This document shows positions 46,746 through 59,464 of a stretch of 64,000 bases of DNA, piece after piece. This DNA comes from Acanthosepion esculentum. Taxonomy: Eukaryota > Mollusca > Cephalopoda > Sepiida > Sepiidae. Location: positions 1,149,626 through 1,213,625 of the forward strand of contig OZ038511.1 of NCBI GenBank assembly GCA_964036315.1, read 5' to 3'. The translations under genes were made by a program, and so were the position numbers. The stretch's first letter is position 1. Every line of letters starts with the position of its first letter. The notes under the pieces were generated by a model. That model ran no database searches and was not told where the DNA came from. It saw only the letters and a program-made list of their open reading frames with translations.

Positions 46746-49314
46746 AAGACAATATTCCCCCAATCAATACAATCTTATCCTGTTCAAATCTAGGGTTAAC
46801 CAAAAATCTAAGTACATAAATATATTTTCACATTCCAAAACTTCAATATCCTTGAAAATGAAGACAGTAGAATTTGTTTAGGCCAATATCAATTTACAAA
46901 TATCATACCTTTCAAAGCAGCACTAATTTCTGAGAAGATTTAAGAGTTAAGTATTTCTATAATAACAAATATTCCATATAGTCAAAAACATCACATATCT
47001 GAAAATATAATCTAGATTTTAGTGTATATTTTTTACATTGGGGAATCCATATTGTATGGAAATAATAAGCATTGTGATTTCTTATTAAAAAAATGAAAGC
47101 TAACTAATGACCAAACTTTAGAGGATCAGTTTACAGCCAAACTGATCTGCAATTTATTTACATTCAGCATAAAAACACATCAATATAGAAATGAATTTGT
47201 CTGTCATACTATTTGTTATTGCCATGGTAAAATGTAAGAAAGTTTTGTTAAAACATAAGAAAGTGTTATGTACTGAGAGACATTGAAACCAGAATGGTTT
47301 ATACCAAAAACCCATGGGAAGAATTGAGGATTTAATTCAAACATAAATGAATTGATTTGTATGTCAAGCAGTTTGAACAATGGAAAAGTGACCCAGACTT
47401 AGAGGGCAATGTTGATTGACATGCAGCTGCAAATGCAAGCTGTAAAGCAAAAATTTCATATTTTGTAACCAACTGAATTTGGAACTGAATTTTCATGGAT
47501 GGAAAATTGTCAAGGTAGCAGACGCAGATAAGACATCAAGGAGGATGGAGGAACTATCCATGAAGGGGTCAGTGAGTGAGGATAATAAAAGAGAGGGTGG
47601 AGAAAGAATTCCCTAACATTATGATGTAAGCCAGAGGAGATTCACTGAAATGCTCCTACCTCAACATACCTCCACCCCATGCCAGTTTGGGCAAATGTCC
47701 ATAAATAAAATTGCACAAAGCAAATTAAGCAAAAAGAGAAGCAGAAGAGACAGAGATGAGACCAGAGACAGGAAAGAGGCCCATGTGATTATCTGCTGAC
47801 AAAAGCCCCCATCTTCAGCCTTGTGCCAAACTTTACCAAAGCAGCAAACCAAATTTTACCAGGTCAGCAATAATATCACTTTAGATGCAGGTTGGGCTGA
47901 TAATTAATTGCATGTGAACTCTGATATAAACAAATTATTGTACGTAGGACTGATATAAAAACAGTATTTACTTTTGTTCAATTTATTTGAATGATATTTT
48001 TTCCCTGTATGTCTTTGCCCTGCTTGGACCTGCCCAACACAAAGATACCTGTGATGATTCGATCTTGGCCTCCTTATGATCAAACTTAAATCACAATGTG
48101 AGAGCGCAGGTCTGAGATTGAAGCTATCTTCATCAATTAGCCGTGGTGCTGGAAGTCTTGGTCAACGTGGGAGGGTGTTCTACGATTACATGTCATCTTT
48201 CATCTCATCTTACTATTTTTTAACAAAAGAAATAATTTGAAGTGTCAAATATCACTTTGACAATCATATTTAGTTTTTTTAGTAAAAGAAGAAAATTCGG
48301 AAATGCTGGTGCATTAGATTTTTATAACAGTGTCTCATTCCTCAGAGATTTCAATCTTTTTTTGTGATAAACATTTCCTTTTATCATAATGGAAACAATG
48401 CCAAGAAAAAAGAAATATTTCCTTTTCCATAAAATTACTGTAATGCAGTTTCATATATAGAAAAGTGAATTTTAAGATGCACACAAACAAGTTTTTGATT
48501 GCATGTTAATGTTCACCTGTAAACAATAACTGACACCACTGAGTTATTATCATGCATGCATACTTATGCAATATGGATTTGTATTATTTGTACAAATTTT
48601 CATCCCTTTTGCTAGCACAGATGCAAAAGTAACTTGATTGTATACACAGGCATATAAGTGGTTTTATATTCATAATCAGCAGCACTGTTTGAATAACTTG
48701 TGTATCTATGCAGAAAAAATTGCAGATATTTGTATAAAAATGCACACATTTCACTCACACATAAATGAATGCACATTCAAATACAGTATTCAATTAAATA
48801 TGTACAACCTTTTAAATGCATTTGTACTTATTAACCTTAGTTTAAGATGTTTTAAGATGTTATATTCTTATTGGTTCTTAATTTGTAATTTTGGGATCAA
48901 ATCAACCAATCAGAATTCAGAAATAAATTTGAACATGCAAAGTGCAAAAGTATTCTTCCTCTGCTTTTATATGGAACTGAATTGTTTTTTTATAAAAATA
49001 TTTTAAGAGATGAGAAAATAAAGTGCATATTTAATTGAATAACACAGTTTTGCTTGAACAATAAAAAGGTTTTGACATGTAATTGCTATCATTCAAGGCT
49101 TTTATAAGAGATAAAAGACAGATTTTAGTCATTATAAAATTTCTTTCTGAGACAAGGAAAAATCTTGAAAATTTTTTTAATAACTTTGCTAAAAATAATT
49201 GTTTTAATATTTTTAATTCTTAGGAATAGTCTATAAAGCTCAGGTTGCATCATAATGATTATTGGCAAAAAGATATTAATAATTAAGAAGTGAAGGAAAA
49301 GGACAATACTCACC

Positions 49315-49317
<3 letters not shown>
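46746..49317. other. No gene recognised; one SINE 3' tag
   Basis: CAGCCTTGTGCCAAAC near 47817-47832 (+) is the SINE 3' tag again. 48638-49006 (+) has a 122-residue frame without motifs. 48040-48170 is richer in G+C and may be an unassigned short repeat. Confidence 0.35.
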
Positions 49318-49379
<62 letters not shown>

Positions 49380-49385
49380 CATATA
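49318..49385. repeat. (TA)n microsatellite
   Basis: About 33 TA units with two ATAC interruptions; Tyr/Ile frames on both strands are artefacts. Confidence 0.97.
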
Positions 49386-49482
49386 ATATGGAGAAAACAA
49401 CTGAAAAGTTGCAAATTAAAAAAAATTGAATGTTTTTTTGTGAAAGTATTTATTTATATTTTTTTATATATATTTGATATTT

Positions 49483-49680
49483 CAGATCTGCCCCGATCTT
49501 TCATCAGAAATAACTGTATTCAGAAGTTTGTTTACAAGTAGCGTCCGTCGCGAGACGCGGACATCACATGATGTGGAATGCAACTTTGTTTACATATATA
49601 TCTGTGTGTGTGTGTGTATGAGTGTGCACATATATGAGACGTGGGTGCTGAAGGGTACTTGGCCCAACCTACTTCCTAAA
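49483..49680. other. CpG-rich patch with small hairpin
   Basis: GCGTCCGTCGCGAGACGC near 49542-49559 is a short inverted repeat around TCGCGA and unusually CpG-dense for this DNA. A (TG)8 run follows at about 49604. It could be a young insertion; no family is recognised. Confidence 0.4.
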
Positions 49681-49685
49681 GTCTG

Positions 49686-50039
49686 ACTAAATGACCAAAC
49701 ATCAGATTTTGGGGGAAGGAATTTGTTATATACGTATTTGGTATATGGTACTGCAAGGAAAGATGGGAAGAGGAAAGACTGATTTGACAGGAAGAAGAGT
49801 CTTATTATTTGCCAGTCAGAAAAAGGCTAAGAAATACCATGTGAGACAGATATGTGCATGAGGGGATCAGAAGAAGAACTGACTGAATGTAGAATTCAGA
49901 GTATTTATGTGTTCTTCGATGGATCACAGAAGCATTCATTGTATCAGTGTGTGGTACTTTCCAATTGACCAAAATATGCTTAGTTCCTGGTCATGTGACA
50001 TGTTCACATGTGCTTAGCAATGAGACCCATATTGCAGAT
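49686..50039. other. No feature seen
   Basis: Spacer before the decayed coding region; nothing recognised. Confidence 0.5.
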
Positions 50040-53000
50040 TATCAAATGTTCTATTTTTAGCTGTGATAAAAGGAGTCATGAATCTTTAAAGATCTGAATT
50101 TTATTTAGGATGTAACAGGACTCCAAGATTTCATAATGATAAAGGAATGAGAGTAGATAGATCTTAATGTTTAGTGTATGATGAAGTCATTTTATTGTAA
50201 TGGGAGTTGTCTGTGGGTAATTCAAATAGGGCTATATCTCAAAATGGGCAAATTTGATTGTAGTGTGGCCATTGTAACAGTTTAATTTTGTATGGATCCT
50301 TTTAGTGCTGTCTCTGAAATTTTTAGTAATAGGTGATTGAGTTGGCCTGATCTGTATTTTCTGATGTCTGATTCTCCCACAAATGGAGATGAAAGACAAA
50401 TTAAGTATCAGCAGTGATATTTGCCAAAGTATGAAAATCTGGTGTTCTAAGAGAACACTGGGTGTTATACAAGGTGGCAAATGTGACTTCAATGTGTCTT
50501 GTCAGATTTATCCTTTTCATTTTTGACCTGAAGCACCATGCTCTTTGTTTTGGTGATACTGAAGTTACTGATCCAGGTTAAATGTAATGAGTGGGTTATA
50601 GTTGATTTGGGCTGATATTGTGAAATTGTTTTGCAAACTTGTATTGAATTCTTGTAAAATGAGGCTGATTAGACAGACTTAACGTTTGTGATCAGCTTCA
50701 TTGTTAGTTAACATGACACTGGTGAACTTGTCTTAGTAGGGCATTAATTTGCATTACATAAGTTTCAAAGTTGTCATTTGTAACCTGTTGTCTGAGTAGT
50801 TTGGACAAACCAATATTAGGGTGATGCCCATTGATAGAATAATGGTGATACACTGGTAGCATTGTTGACCATTTGCAGATGAAGTAATGGATTCAAGGAC
50901 ATCTGTTCTTTAGCAATTCCTATCTTTTCACAGCATATAGAAAGCATTCTTCATTGTGAGATATATCTATTTGATATTGGCAGGGCTTGATGGTCATCAG
51001 GGACAATTAAATTCCTGTATAATTGATATCTAAATTTTCTGTAAACAGTTGGAGGATATACTTTGGGGGTTTTCTCAGTGGTACAATCCATGAGAAGTGT
51101 CCCTTGAATGGGATCTTGGTATGGTATGGAAGTAAAGCATTGGCTAAAGCTTTCAAGGAAGGTAAGAATGTAACACTTTCTTTTGGAGATGAGCATCATG
51201 AAAGACAAAATTGAATTGTCTTGTTTACTGTTACCAATAAGCTAATTTGGTTGCTTGCCATAGTTCCATTTGCATTTGGCACATGTTACATGTATTGATA
51301 TAAGATTTAGTGCCTTGATTCTTGGATTCCAACCAGTAACTGGATAGATGTGCACAAAAGTAGGTGATGCCATTGTGGTTTAGGAACTGATGGATTTGGT
51401 AATTGTTATATTCCCTGCTAAGAGGAATATATACTTGAAAAACAAGGTGGATAAAATAAGTAAATGTTTATTGTAAAAAAAACCCAGTACAATAAGAATA
51501 AAGGTAACAATTATGCACAAGGTCATTGCAAGTCAATCAAATAGTGAGTGCTACTATTGGAAGGTCGGTAGTTCTTGTGTAAGTTTGAGTCATACACAAC
51601 AGATCCCAGCTAGTCTCTGTTGACTTACAGATACTTATAGGTAGTTAGTACCAATAGTGTAGTCACTCATGGGGGTGACAGGTTATTCCATTACATCAGT
51701 AATGATATTTAAAATGTAAATTTTATTGCAGAACCAATTTGAGTGATTTTTGTTTTTTTACCATATTTGATCATTAAGAAGTTGGCAGGTAAAAAACTCA
51801 TGACTGTATGCTTTATTGAGAGCAGCATAATAGATACTTAGATTGATTGCATGGTTGTGGTTCAATCTCTACCTGAATCAATAGCTTGGATAGTCTTGAT
51901 AATTCTCACCAGTATATTGTGAGCTGCTTGTTCAGCTATGATGTTAATGTGATTGATGACTTTGGCAGTTGAAATGGTTGAAGTCATTTAATAGGAGCAG
52001 AAGACCTTGATGGCTTGTTTATAACAGACTATTGCATGGTGAGTGTGTACCAGGTGATAATCAGGCATTTTTACCATTGTATCATGATGTGTAATGTGTA
52101 ATGTAAATGCATCAGCTGGAACCTTGAAAAGTGAGTGTTTTGTCTGCAAGAGTGGAATCAGCTTGTAGTTAGCTTCTTTTTTTATCTATGTACTCAGCTG
52201 ACTATGTTAGCCTAGCATTTGATAAACTTTTAACGGATTCAAGTAAAATATGTAACTTCTATTTTTTTTTATTGATCTCAACATATTTTGAATTGTTAAA
52301 CTGTCACTGGTCCAAATATGCAATGGGCTGATGATCAGGGGAGTTGGAAAAATTGCATCTGTAGAAGTAGATGAATTTGGAGGTGGCCTGTTATATGACA
52401 GACACTTTGTATTTAGTGATACATCAATTTTGTTTTGTTGGGCTGAAGGTATATTAGATAATTTCAATGATTTTCTTTTGCTCATCTTTTGTTTTCTGGA
52501 TAAGAATGGCAATACAGGCACCATTGATGGTGCCAGTGGTGTGAGTGTGAAGAATTGTGTGAAGTTGGGAAATAAAATAATTAGTGATGAGGGAAAACAC
52601 TTCATGATTTTTGAAGACCTAATTGGCCTTTTCAGTCCATGTTAATAGCTTGTCAACTTTATTGAATTCCTTGATCACGGATATCAAGTTGGAAACATAA
52701 GACTTTGGTTTTGTTCCTTTAAACAGGTCTCTAGGAATTGACGGATCCAAACGGAATATCCAAAGCCATTTGTTTGCTGTAGGGAGCTTCATTTGAATTC
52801 TAGTAGACATATTTGGTGTGGGATTTGAATCCCTCGTTATTGACATTAGGACTGAAAATTTTTGTAGGTGAAGAAGAGACATTTGGCTTGGTTCCATTTG
52901 AGGCTGAGAATTGTTCAAAGCTTGGCATGTATTAATTGAAGCTTTTGGTGTGGATGAGATTGTTAACAATATAGGTGGAGATGCTTTCACAGGAAGTAAT

Positions 53001-54722
53001 GTTGTCTAGATCTTTGGTTAAACAATGAGAAGAAATTTATGCAGCAGAAATCAAACCAAAAGTGAAGCAATTTTATTGCTAATGCTGGCCTTTTTAAGTG
53101 AAGGCAGTTTGTGACAGTCATGTACATCAGTAACAATTTGTCAATAACTATTGTGGAAGTCAAGTGAAGGGAAGTATTTGTTGCTTTCTCTAATTTTATT
53201 GAATATGGAGTCAGGGATTGACATTGCATAAGGATCAAGATTCTCAAGTAGTTTGTTAAATGTGTTATTAAAATTGGTGTTTATTCAGACCTTGCCTTTT
53301 TTTAGCAAAAGATTTTGAAGCATTTGGATTCAGTGATTCTTTTTTTGGTCATATCTGCACTTTTAGCATTGACATTGATTTCCAGTGTTTGGGTGATTAG
53401 AGGATATTTTGGGCTGCAGGACTGACCATTCATTGGTATGTAAATTGGTTTAATAAATGTCATTTTCATAATTGTTTGTACTGTTGATGTCAACAGCTGA
53501 TAAGCAGGTTGATCATAACCCTCAATTCATTGCAGTTTGTGTAATGGTAGTGGGATATATTTATATTTTATTTCAGCCAATCTAATATTTCCTCCAGTGT
53601 CTCGTTTGTTAAGTTGGCTTTACTGTATGGCATGTTTCACTAGTGGTGATAGTTTTCATGTACAACATTGTGAGTGAATATTTATACTTTTGGGCCCAGT
53701 GGATTTCAGTGTAATATATTGGCAGTTGGAAGTGAGTGACTGAATTTGAAATTGTTCTGGTTTTTGACTGAGAATGTAGTCAGTGTGTCATGGCTAAGGA
53801 TGTTTTGACCAATGAGGATTGGAATGTTTGTGTTTTTATTCTGTATCCTTTTCAAAATGGGCAAATTTCAGTCCTCAAAGGGGATACTGTGATAAGTAAA
53901 ACAAAACTCAGAATGGAAGTAAAAGTACTAAGCTTTATTTAGCTAAACAAAACCCAACTACAAAATAAAAGGGAAGTAAGTCACAGATTATATAGCCTGC
54001 ATTGGCAAGTCTATTGTTCATAAAATGCGAGCATAGGATACCACAGATTATTTCACTAAGAACATTGCCACAAATACCATTAGCATGAGCATTTGACTTG
54101 ACCATGTACTCTTTTATCTTTTTAGGTAGTCCGATAAAAGAAATGAGACACATGAGAGAACCAGTCCAACATAAAAACATTAGTGATAAAGAAATCATGA
54201 GCAGTAAAGTGAAATAAGATGAATGGGAATTGCTGGATGGATTACTGAAAATTTAACAGCTGTTTGTGTTGTGGATGATGGGCCAAGCTACCACATCCAG
54301 TTTGGTCCTTATTGAAAATTCAGTTTAATAAACTGATTGATGAGTGTGTCACTGGGTGTTTCATTTTGTTGTGGTGTGGAAGCTTTATTTGGTGGTATCT
54401 GTGGAAGTGATGTCTATTTGTTCATGGGGTTGATGAAAAAATTGGAGGTTTCAGCTCATGAAACATGGACAACTTATGTATAGTTCTGGCACATAGTGGT
54501 GTTGTGGTTTTCACTACAGCTTCTGTAATTTTTATTCTGATTCCAGTTGGTGTTGTGATTGGTGTCGTTTGATCTATTATTGTAAGAAGAGCCCAATTTT
54601 TTTATGTGTATTGAGTAAGCCAATTGATAACCCATTATGGCCCACTGACTTTTCTATTTCTAGCTGTGATGAAAGGGGTCATGAATTCCAATGAGATCTG
54701 AATATTATTTAGGATGTGAAAG
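50040..54722 (-). pseudogene. Long decayed coding region of unknown family
   Basis: Read on the minus strand, protein-like stretches follow one another with frequent frame changes and stops. Examples are ITTPTGIRIKITEAVVKTTT (about 54570), NIPILIGQNILSHD (about 53815), LLENLDPYAMSIPDSIFNKI (about 53210), FKGTKPKSYVSNLISVIKEF (about 52700), IIAEQAAHNILVRIIKTIQ (about 51910) and FKGHFSWIVPLRKPPKYILQ (about 51080). PILIGQNIL is weakly like the end of a retroelement aspartic protease, but I find no RT or integrase box. About 70 bases at 54651-54722 and 50050-50122 are similar direct repeats flanking the region. LTR-like stretches with AATAAA lie at 53930-54230 and 51400-51660. A retroelement gag-pol or a captured viral gene are both possible; I cannot assign it. 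Confidence 0.35.
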
Positions 54723-56224
54723 CTTCTTAGCTCATCCATGAACTCTTCAACACCCACTTGAGAATTAGATATAAAATAATTTTTATCGTGAAATATATTT
54801 AGTCATCCTTGTAATTTTTATTTTACTTAATCTAATCAAACAATATCGAATTATGGAAATCCTCCTTCTCCTCAGATATCAAGTTGATTTCCAATTCCAC
54901 AAGGGTAGTTTCATTCTGAATTCTTATAGCATTGAATTTAACTCTAGATGCTTTTGGCTCCTCAGATTTCATGGATAAAAAAAGATTCATCTTTGAATAA
55001 AGTAAATTCTAACAGGCATATCAGTGAAAATGACGTTAGTTGATATCCCATGGCAAATGAATTTCAGCCAAATGAAATCAAATCAAATGTTTAGCAGAAT
55101 TTAATCTGTTCACCAGAAAATAAATATTTCATAATTGCCAATTCCTCATCTTATTATGAACATTTCTATTTGATTCAAAAAGTTAGACAGCTCATGATTA
55201 TTTTAGTCAGGTATTTTAGAAGTATACATTTTACAAGAGGAACAAGATATTGTCTCAGAAGAAATGATTTTTCAGCTTCCCTGTCATTTTATGATTATCA
55301 AAATTTGCTTACTTGAAAATTAAAATTAAATTACAAATAAAAAATAATTAAAAAAAAAAATTGTTGTTGCATACTTCTTCATTATTATTATTATAATGAT
55401 AAAAGCAAAGCAAATTCTATCTTCTCAATGGTGTAGCTGTTCTATGAGAACTCTAGGGGGTAAAATTGAAAAGAACTGACAAAATGAATAAATACACAAA
55501 ACCTCACTTGAGAACTGTAGAAGCTGGGAAACATAAAAGTGTGTTCAATAATAATTATTACCATGCATACACTATACCTTAGGCCATAGTAAAGATGTGG
55601 TAAAGGTATTTGTCACCCACTTATTACTTAGTATCTTCCTATTTTCTGTTTGGGAGCACCTTGAGGTGCGGTGCAGTTAAATATCCCAACAACATTATCA
55701 GAATTCTAATTTTCAGATTAAATTAAAAATATTATTATTTTCCACTTTATCTATACCATTCCATCGTAACTGGAAAGTATTTTATCTTTATTAAAAAATT
55801 TTAATATGATTGTTATCTTTGATGATTAACTTCTGACTCTTGGTATAATTTTGGTATTAAAGAAAGAGATTAATATTAAGATTTATAATTATATTATTTT
55901 GAATGATTTGTCAACAAATATACTAAAAAGTAAGTTTATTATAAAAAGAATTATACTTTTATTTATTTTGTTGGAATGAGAGAATTTGTACTTGTTGCTA
56001 AGTGCAATTGTAATTTCATGCACATGTAGTGGTCTCGATTTGAGGAGAGTTTGTATTATTAAAGGGTTGGCAGGATGTCCCCAAAGTGAAGTTAATGTCC
56101 TCTCTTAATATTCATGAATGTTTCTGCTCTAACACTTGCGATTTGTCTGTCATTTACAAAATTTATTACTCATTCAATCTATTTTCATTATTCTTTGTTT
56201 TAGTGATTTACTTAGTGTAGCTTA
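54723..56224. other. No gene recognised
   Basis: AT-rich with simple TTA runs near 55384. Nothing else supported. Confidence 0.5.
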
Positions 56225-56348
56225 GACGTGGCACAAGGCCACAAATATGGAGCACCTAATGAGGAACCAACTTTCTACTAATTCTGTCTATATTTCTACT
56301 AATTCATCTGTGAGACAAGCTTTCTAACCATTACACCATGTCAAAGTG
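56225..56348 (-). repeat. tRNA-derived SINE copy
   Basis: On the minus strand it starts with ATGGTGTAATGGTTAG (56324-56340), a good A-box and D-arm sequence, continues AAGCTTGTCTC like an anticodon arm, and ends at the GGCCTTGTGCCAC tag near 56228. No clear B-box. A 20-base internal duplication (GAATTAGTAGAAA) lies between. Head and 3' tag in one unit support the tag being a SINE end. Confidence 0.6.
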
Positions 56349-57755
56349 TCTTTCTTTGTTTTATTTCTTTGCCCAATGTAAATAAATTTAACTTCATTTG
56401 ACTGAAAACTCTAACCAGTCTTTTTTTGTCCAATGGAAATCTTCATTGCAAGATGTTTGTGATGTTTTTCTAAATATACTGATTGCATGCATCACAAACA
56501 TGTGACTGATGATATTAATTTAATAACATTCCATTAGATTAGATACTTAAGAATGAGTATATTGCATCATATGATGATGAATTGACTTTATTGCTACAGG
56601 GGACACAACTCTTTGAGACAAGAAAAATATCCTGTGAAAATTTCTGTTGTTTCCATTTTGGGTTTTAAAGACAAACCTGTGGAATCTTAGTTTACACAGT
56701 TTCTATATTTAGTCAAACAGTAACCAAGGATCATATAATTAAGTCACTTATATTTGCTGATATAATATACCATTAAAAAAATGTCAGGCTAAGTAATTTT
56801 TCTTACCAGAATCTACCTTACATATTTATAAGTGTACTATTAGAAATTTGAAAATAAGAATCTGCAATGTTACCAGTCCTAACCTGGCATCTCAGCTTTA
56901 GTCACTTTCCTACCACTATAACCTAGCCATTTCTATAAATATTTTCATGCTAATTGTTCTGATAAGCTTTCCTCATTGATACTTCAACTTTACAAATCTC
57001 AGTGCAGTACTTGATGGGCAACTAGGTCTCATCATTTTACAGTTGGAATTGCTAGATATAGCTGTAACTTTTGTGTTAATAGTTTCTCCTCCCAAACTTC
57101 TCACTTATGGGATTTTTTCTTACTTTCCTGTAACCTATGATTTTCAAAAAATGGTCATTTTCCATCTTGAATATTTTTTTCTTTTTATTGTCCTCTCTTT
57201 TTCTTTCACACGCTGTTAACCCTTGCATCTTTGTGGCGTTATCACATTATCTGGAGTGAAAAGATTAAAAAAGAAATGATTATAATAAGGAAATATATAT
57301 TTGATAGTATTGTTGTCTTGATCTGAGCGATATAAAGTGTAAATTACTCTCAGTTATTTACTTGTTATGAAGAAAATGTAAATTCATATCGTCCCTGCCA
57401 TTCATAACAGTGTCTAAGTTTTAGATTTATTTTTTTGTAAAGTTGATTAAAATCTTTTCAGAAATTCCATGAAATTTTTAAAAAAAAGTTTTTCATTGAT
57501 TAGTTACTTTAATTAAGCAAAAAAACATTTGTGCACAAGGTTGTTTGAAAAATAATGATTGATTTTAGAAGAAACCTTTTGTGTTCTAATATATTATAAT
57601 AGTTGTACAAAAACATATTACTCATTCCTAATGATTAAAGTGTCCTCTTTGTTAATTTCATATCAATCTCTTTCAGAATTGAACTTAAAATATTATATAC
57701 ACTTTATCTTGAACATGAAAAAGAAGAGATGCATTTACTTTTTTAGCATGAATTC
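56349..57755. other. No gene recognised
   Basis: AT-rich spacer between the SINE copy and the mariner pseudogene; no support for a gene. Confidence 0.5.
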
Positions 57756-58500
57756 AAACTTGGACAGCACAGCGCTGGTTTCTGAAGTTCTGCAGTGGCC
57801 ATACAAATATTGAAGATCAAAGGAATGCCCATCTTCAATTGACAATCAACATCTGAAAATACAGGTTGAATAAAACGCATGTCAGGGAAATGTCTTAGAT
57901 AAGGGGTGTCAATATTGGTCCATCTTAAGGAAATTGGTAAGGGAAGAAACTTGATAAATGGGATCCACATGAACTCACTGAATGTCAAAGTGTTCAATGT
58001 TTTGAAGTGTGTTTGATGTTGCATCTACAAAATTTGAATGATCCATTTCGTCAAGTAGGTACTTGTCATGCGAAATGGATCCTTTACAACAATCGTAAAA
58101 GATTGGCTCAATGGCTTGATCAAGATGTAGGACCCAAACACTTCCCAAAGCTGAAATTGCTCCAAGAGAATATTGTGGTGACTTTCTGATGGTCTGCCTT
58201 TATTGTTATTCATTACAGTGTTCTGGAATCTAACCAGAGCATCATTGCCTAAGTTTACTGCCAGCAACTGTTCAGTTAAGAAAAATACAACAGGCACTGG
58301 CTAATCAATGAAGTACAATACATGATAATGTTCAGAGATATGCTGCCAGGATGACATTGCAGAAGATTAGACTTGTGATACAAAACTTTGTCAAATCCAC
58401 CATATTCCCCTGATCTCTCACTCACTGTCTCCAACTTTTTTAAGCCATTGCAGAGAAGATGCAGAAACTGCATTCTGAGATTTCTTGGCATCCGAACCTT
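57756..58500 (+). pseudogene. Mariner-type (D34D) transposase pseudogene
   Basis: Order of motifs: AQRWFLKFCSGHTNIEDQRN (57768), WDPHELTECQ (57960), FEVCLML, then CHAKWILYNNRKRLAQWLD (58068), YCQQL (58262), HPPYSPDLS-type sequence (NPPYSPDLS, 58398) and FFKPLQ. Mariner transposases read GDEKW at the third block; here CHAKW, so the first catalytic Asp is lost. The HHDNARPH block is unreadable. The last Asp (SPDL) is kept. The first about 50 residues of the DNA-binding domain are missing or degraded. Stops and frameshifts throughout. No terminal inverted repeats were seen. Distinct from the Tc1 copies, which end SPDxNP. Confidence 0.85.
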
Positions 58501-58759
58501 TAGAGTTACATTGTAAAGGCATTATTCTCAATGGCAGAAATGTATAGATATTCAGCATTCTTATTTAACATTGTTTAAATATATTAATTCAGGATTGAAA
58601 TTTAGTTCTAAAATCTGACATTGTTTTCTGTACAAACTAATTATTAAAAAAAGTTGTTCAAAATTAAATTCTCAGTTTTGTTTTAAACTTGACATAAATT
58701 AAAAATGAAAATATATTTTATTGGTATTATTATTATTATTTGTTGATTGCTCAAATTTT

Positions 58760-58920
58760 CATCTTATTCCATTAGTTTTAATGCTTATTTTAAGGCAGAT
58801 ATCAAAAGCTTTTTCTTTGATATCTCACTTTTGGAACTCCCTTCCAGCTTCATGCTTACCAGTCAGCTATAATCTCCAAAAATTTAAATGTAATGTCATT
58901 CATCATCTTCTGTCTATTTG
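58760..58920 (+). pseudogene. LINE 3'-terminal protein fragment
   Basis: HFWNSLPASCLPVSYNLQKF with KCNVIHHLLSI and a stop at 58918. LINEs of the Jockey/CR1 type end with such an LWNSLP...F..YNLQ.FK.NV sequence. It parallels the C-terminal end of the minus-strand LINE at 27.5 kb. Only the tail is present. Confidence 0.7.
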
Positions 58921-59134
58921 AATCCTATTCTTTTATTGTCCTTTCACTTTCTCTTCACTAAAATTTTCTCAGTTTCCTTCATTCTACTGTCTTTCATCCT
59001 CAAAAAACACTTGCATCTTAGTAACTCTATCACCTTGTTTTGCAGACTATGGGGATCTTTGACAAATCATCTATGTGCAGAATTTCACAAAGTAATGTTT
59101 TGTAATATATACCTCAGTAAGATCCACTAAAGCT
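58921..59134. other. Junction of LINE tail and Copia 3' region
   Basis: May contain LINE 3' UTR and, on the minus strand, the last RNase H residues of the Copia element (IPIVCKT near 59055). The two readings overlap and I cannot place the boundary. No 3' LTR was recognised. Confidence 0.35.
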
Positions 59135-59460
59135 AGAGTCTCTACTGCTTGTGTGCTTTTGACAACTTTCTTTATCCACTTGGATTGCCAATGAACAGGG
59201 AAGTATTTGCCATTGCTTCCAACAATGAAAATGATATAGCCCCCCCTCCCCCCAGAGAACCATCATCCTCTAAATTGACAAAAGATAAATCACTATATGC
59301 TACCATTCACAGCTTCTGGAGATCACCAAGAGCTGGGATACAAATCCAAGAAGTCTCTTTCTTGGCTTCTTTATGTTCTTGTTGGCTTGTCGTATACAAT
59401 CAAATCTTCGCTTCTCCATAAAAGATAGAAATTCACTCACATCAAAACTGAGATCAGGAC
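59135..59460 (-). pseudogene. pol: Copia element B, RNase H domain
   Basis: Continues the RT: SPDLSFDVSEFLSF directly after the RT stop, then MVAYSDLSFVNLEDDGSLGG, the RNase H start in which YSD holds the first active-site Asp, then IKKVVKSTQAVETLALV, where the E of (AV)ETLAL is the next active-site acid. Frameshifts lie around 59330 and near the C-rich run at 59241. RNase H would remove RNA from the cDNA hybrid. The last third is uncertain. Confidence 0.75.
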
Positions 59461-59464
59461 TGAT

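Noticed and set aside
52331..52645. 104-residue + strand frame
   Set aside because: It overlaps minus-strand protein-like sequence with better continuity on both sides; strand is not certain, but no motif supports the + reading.
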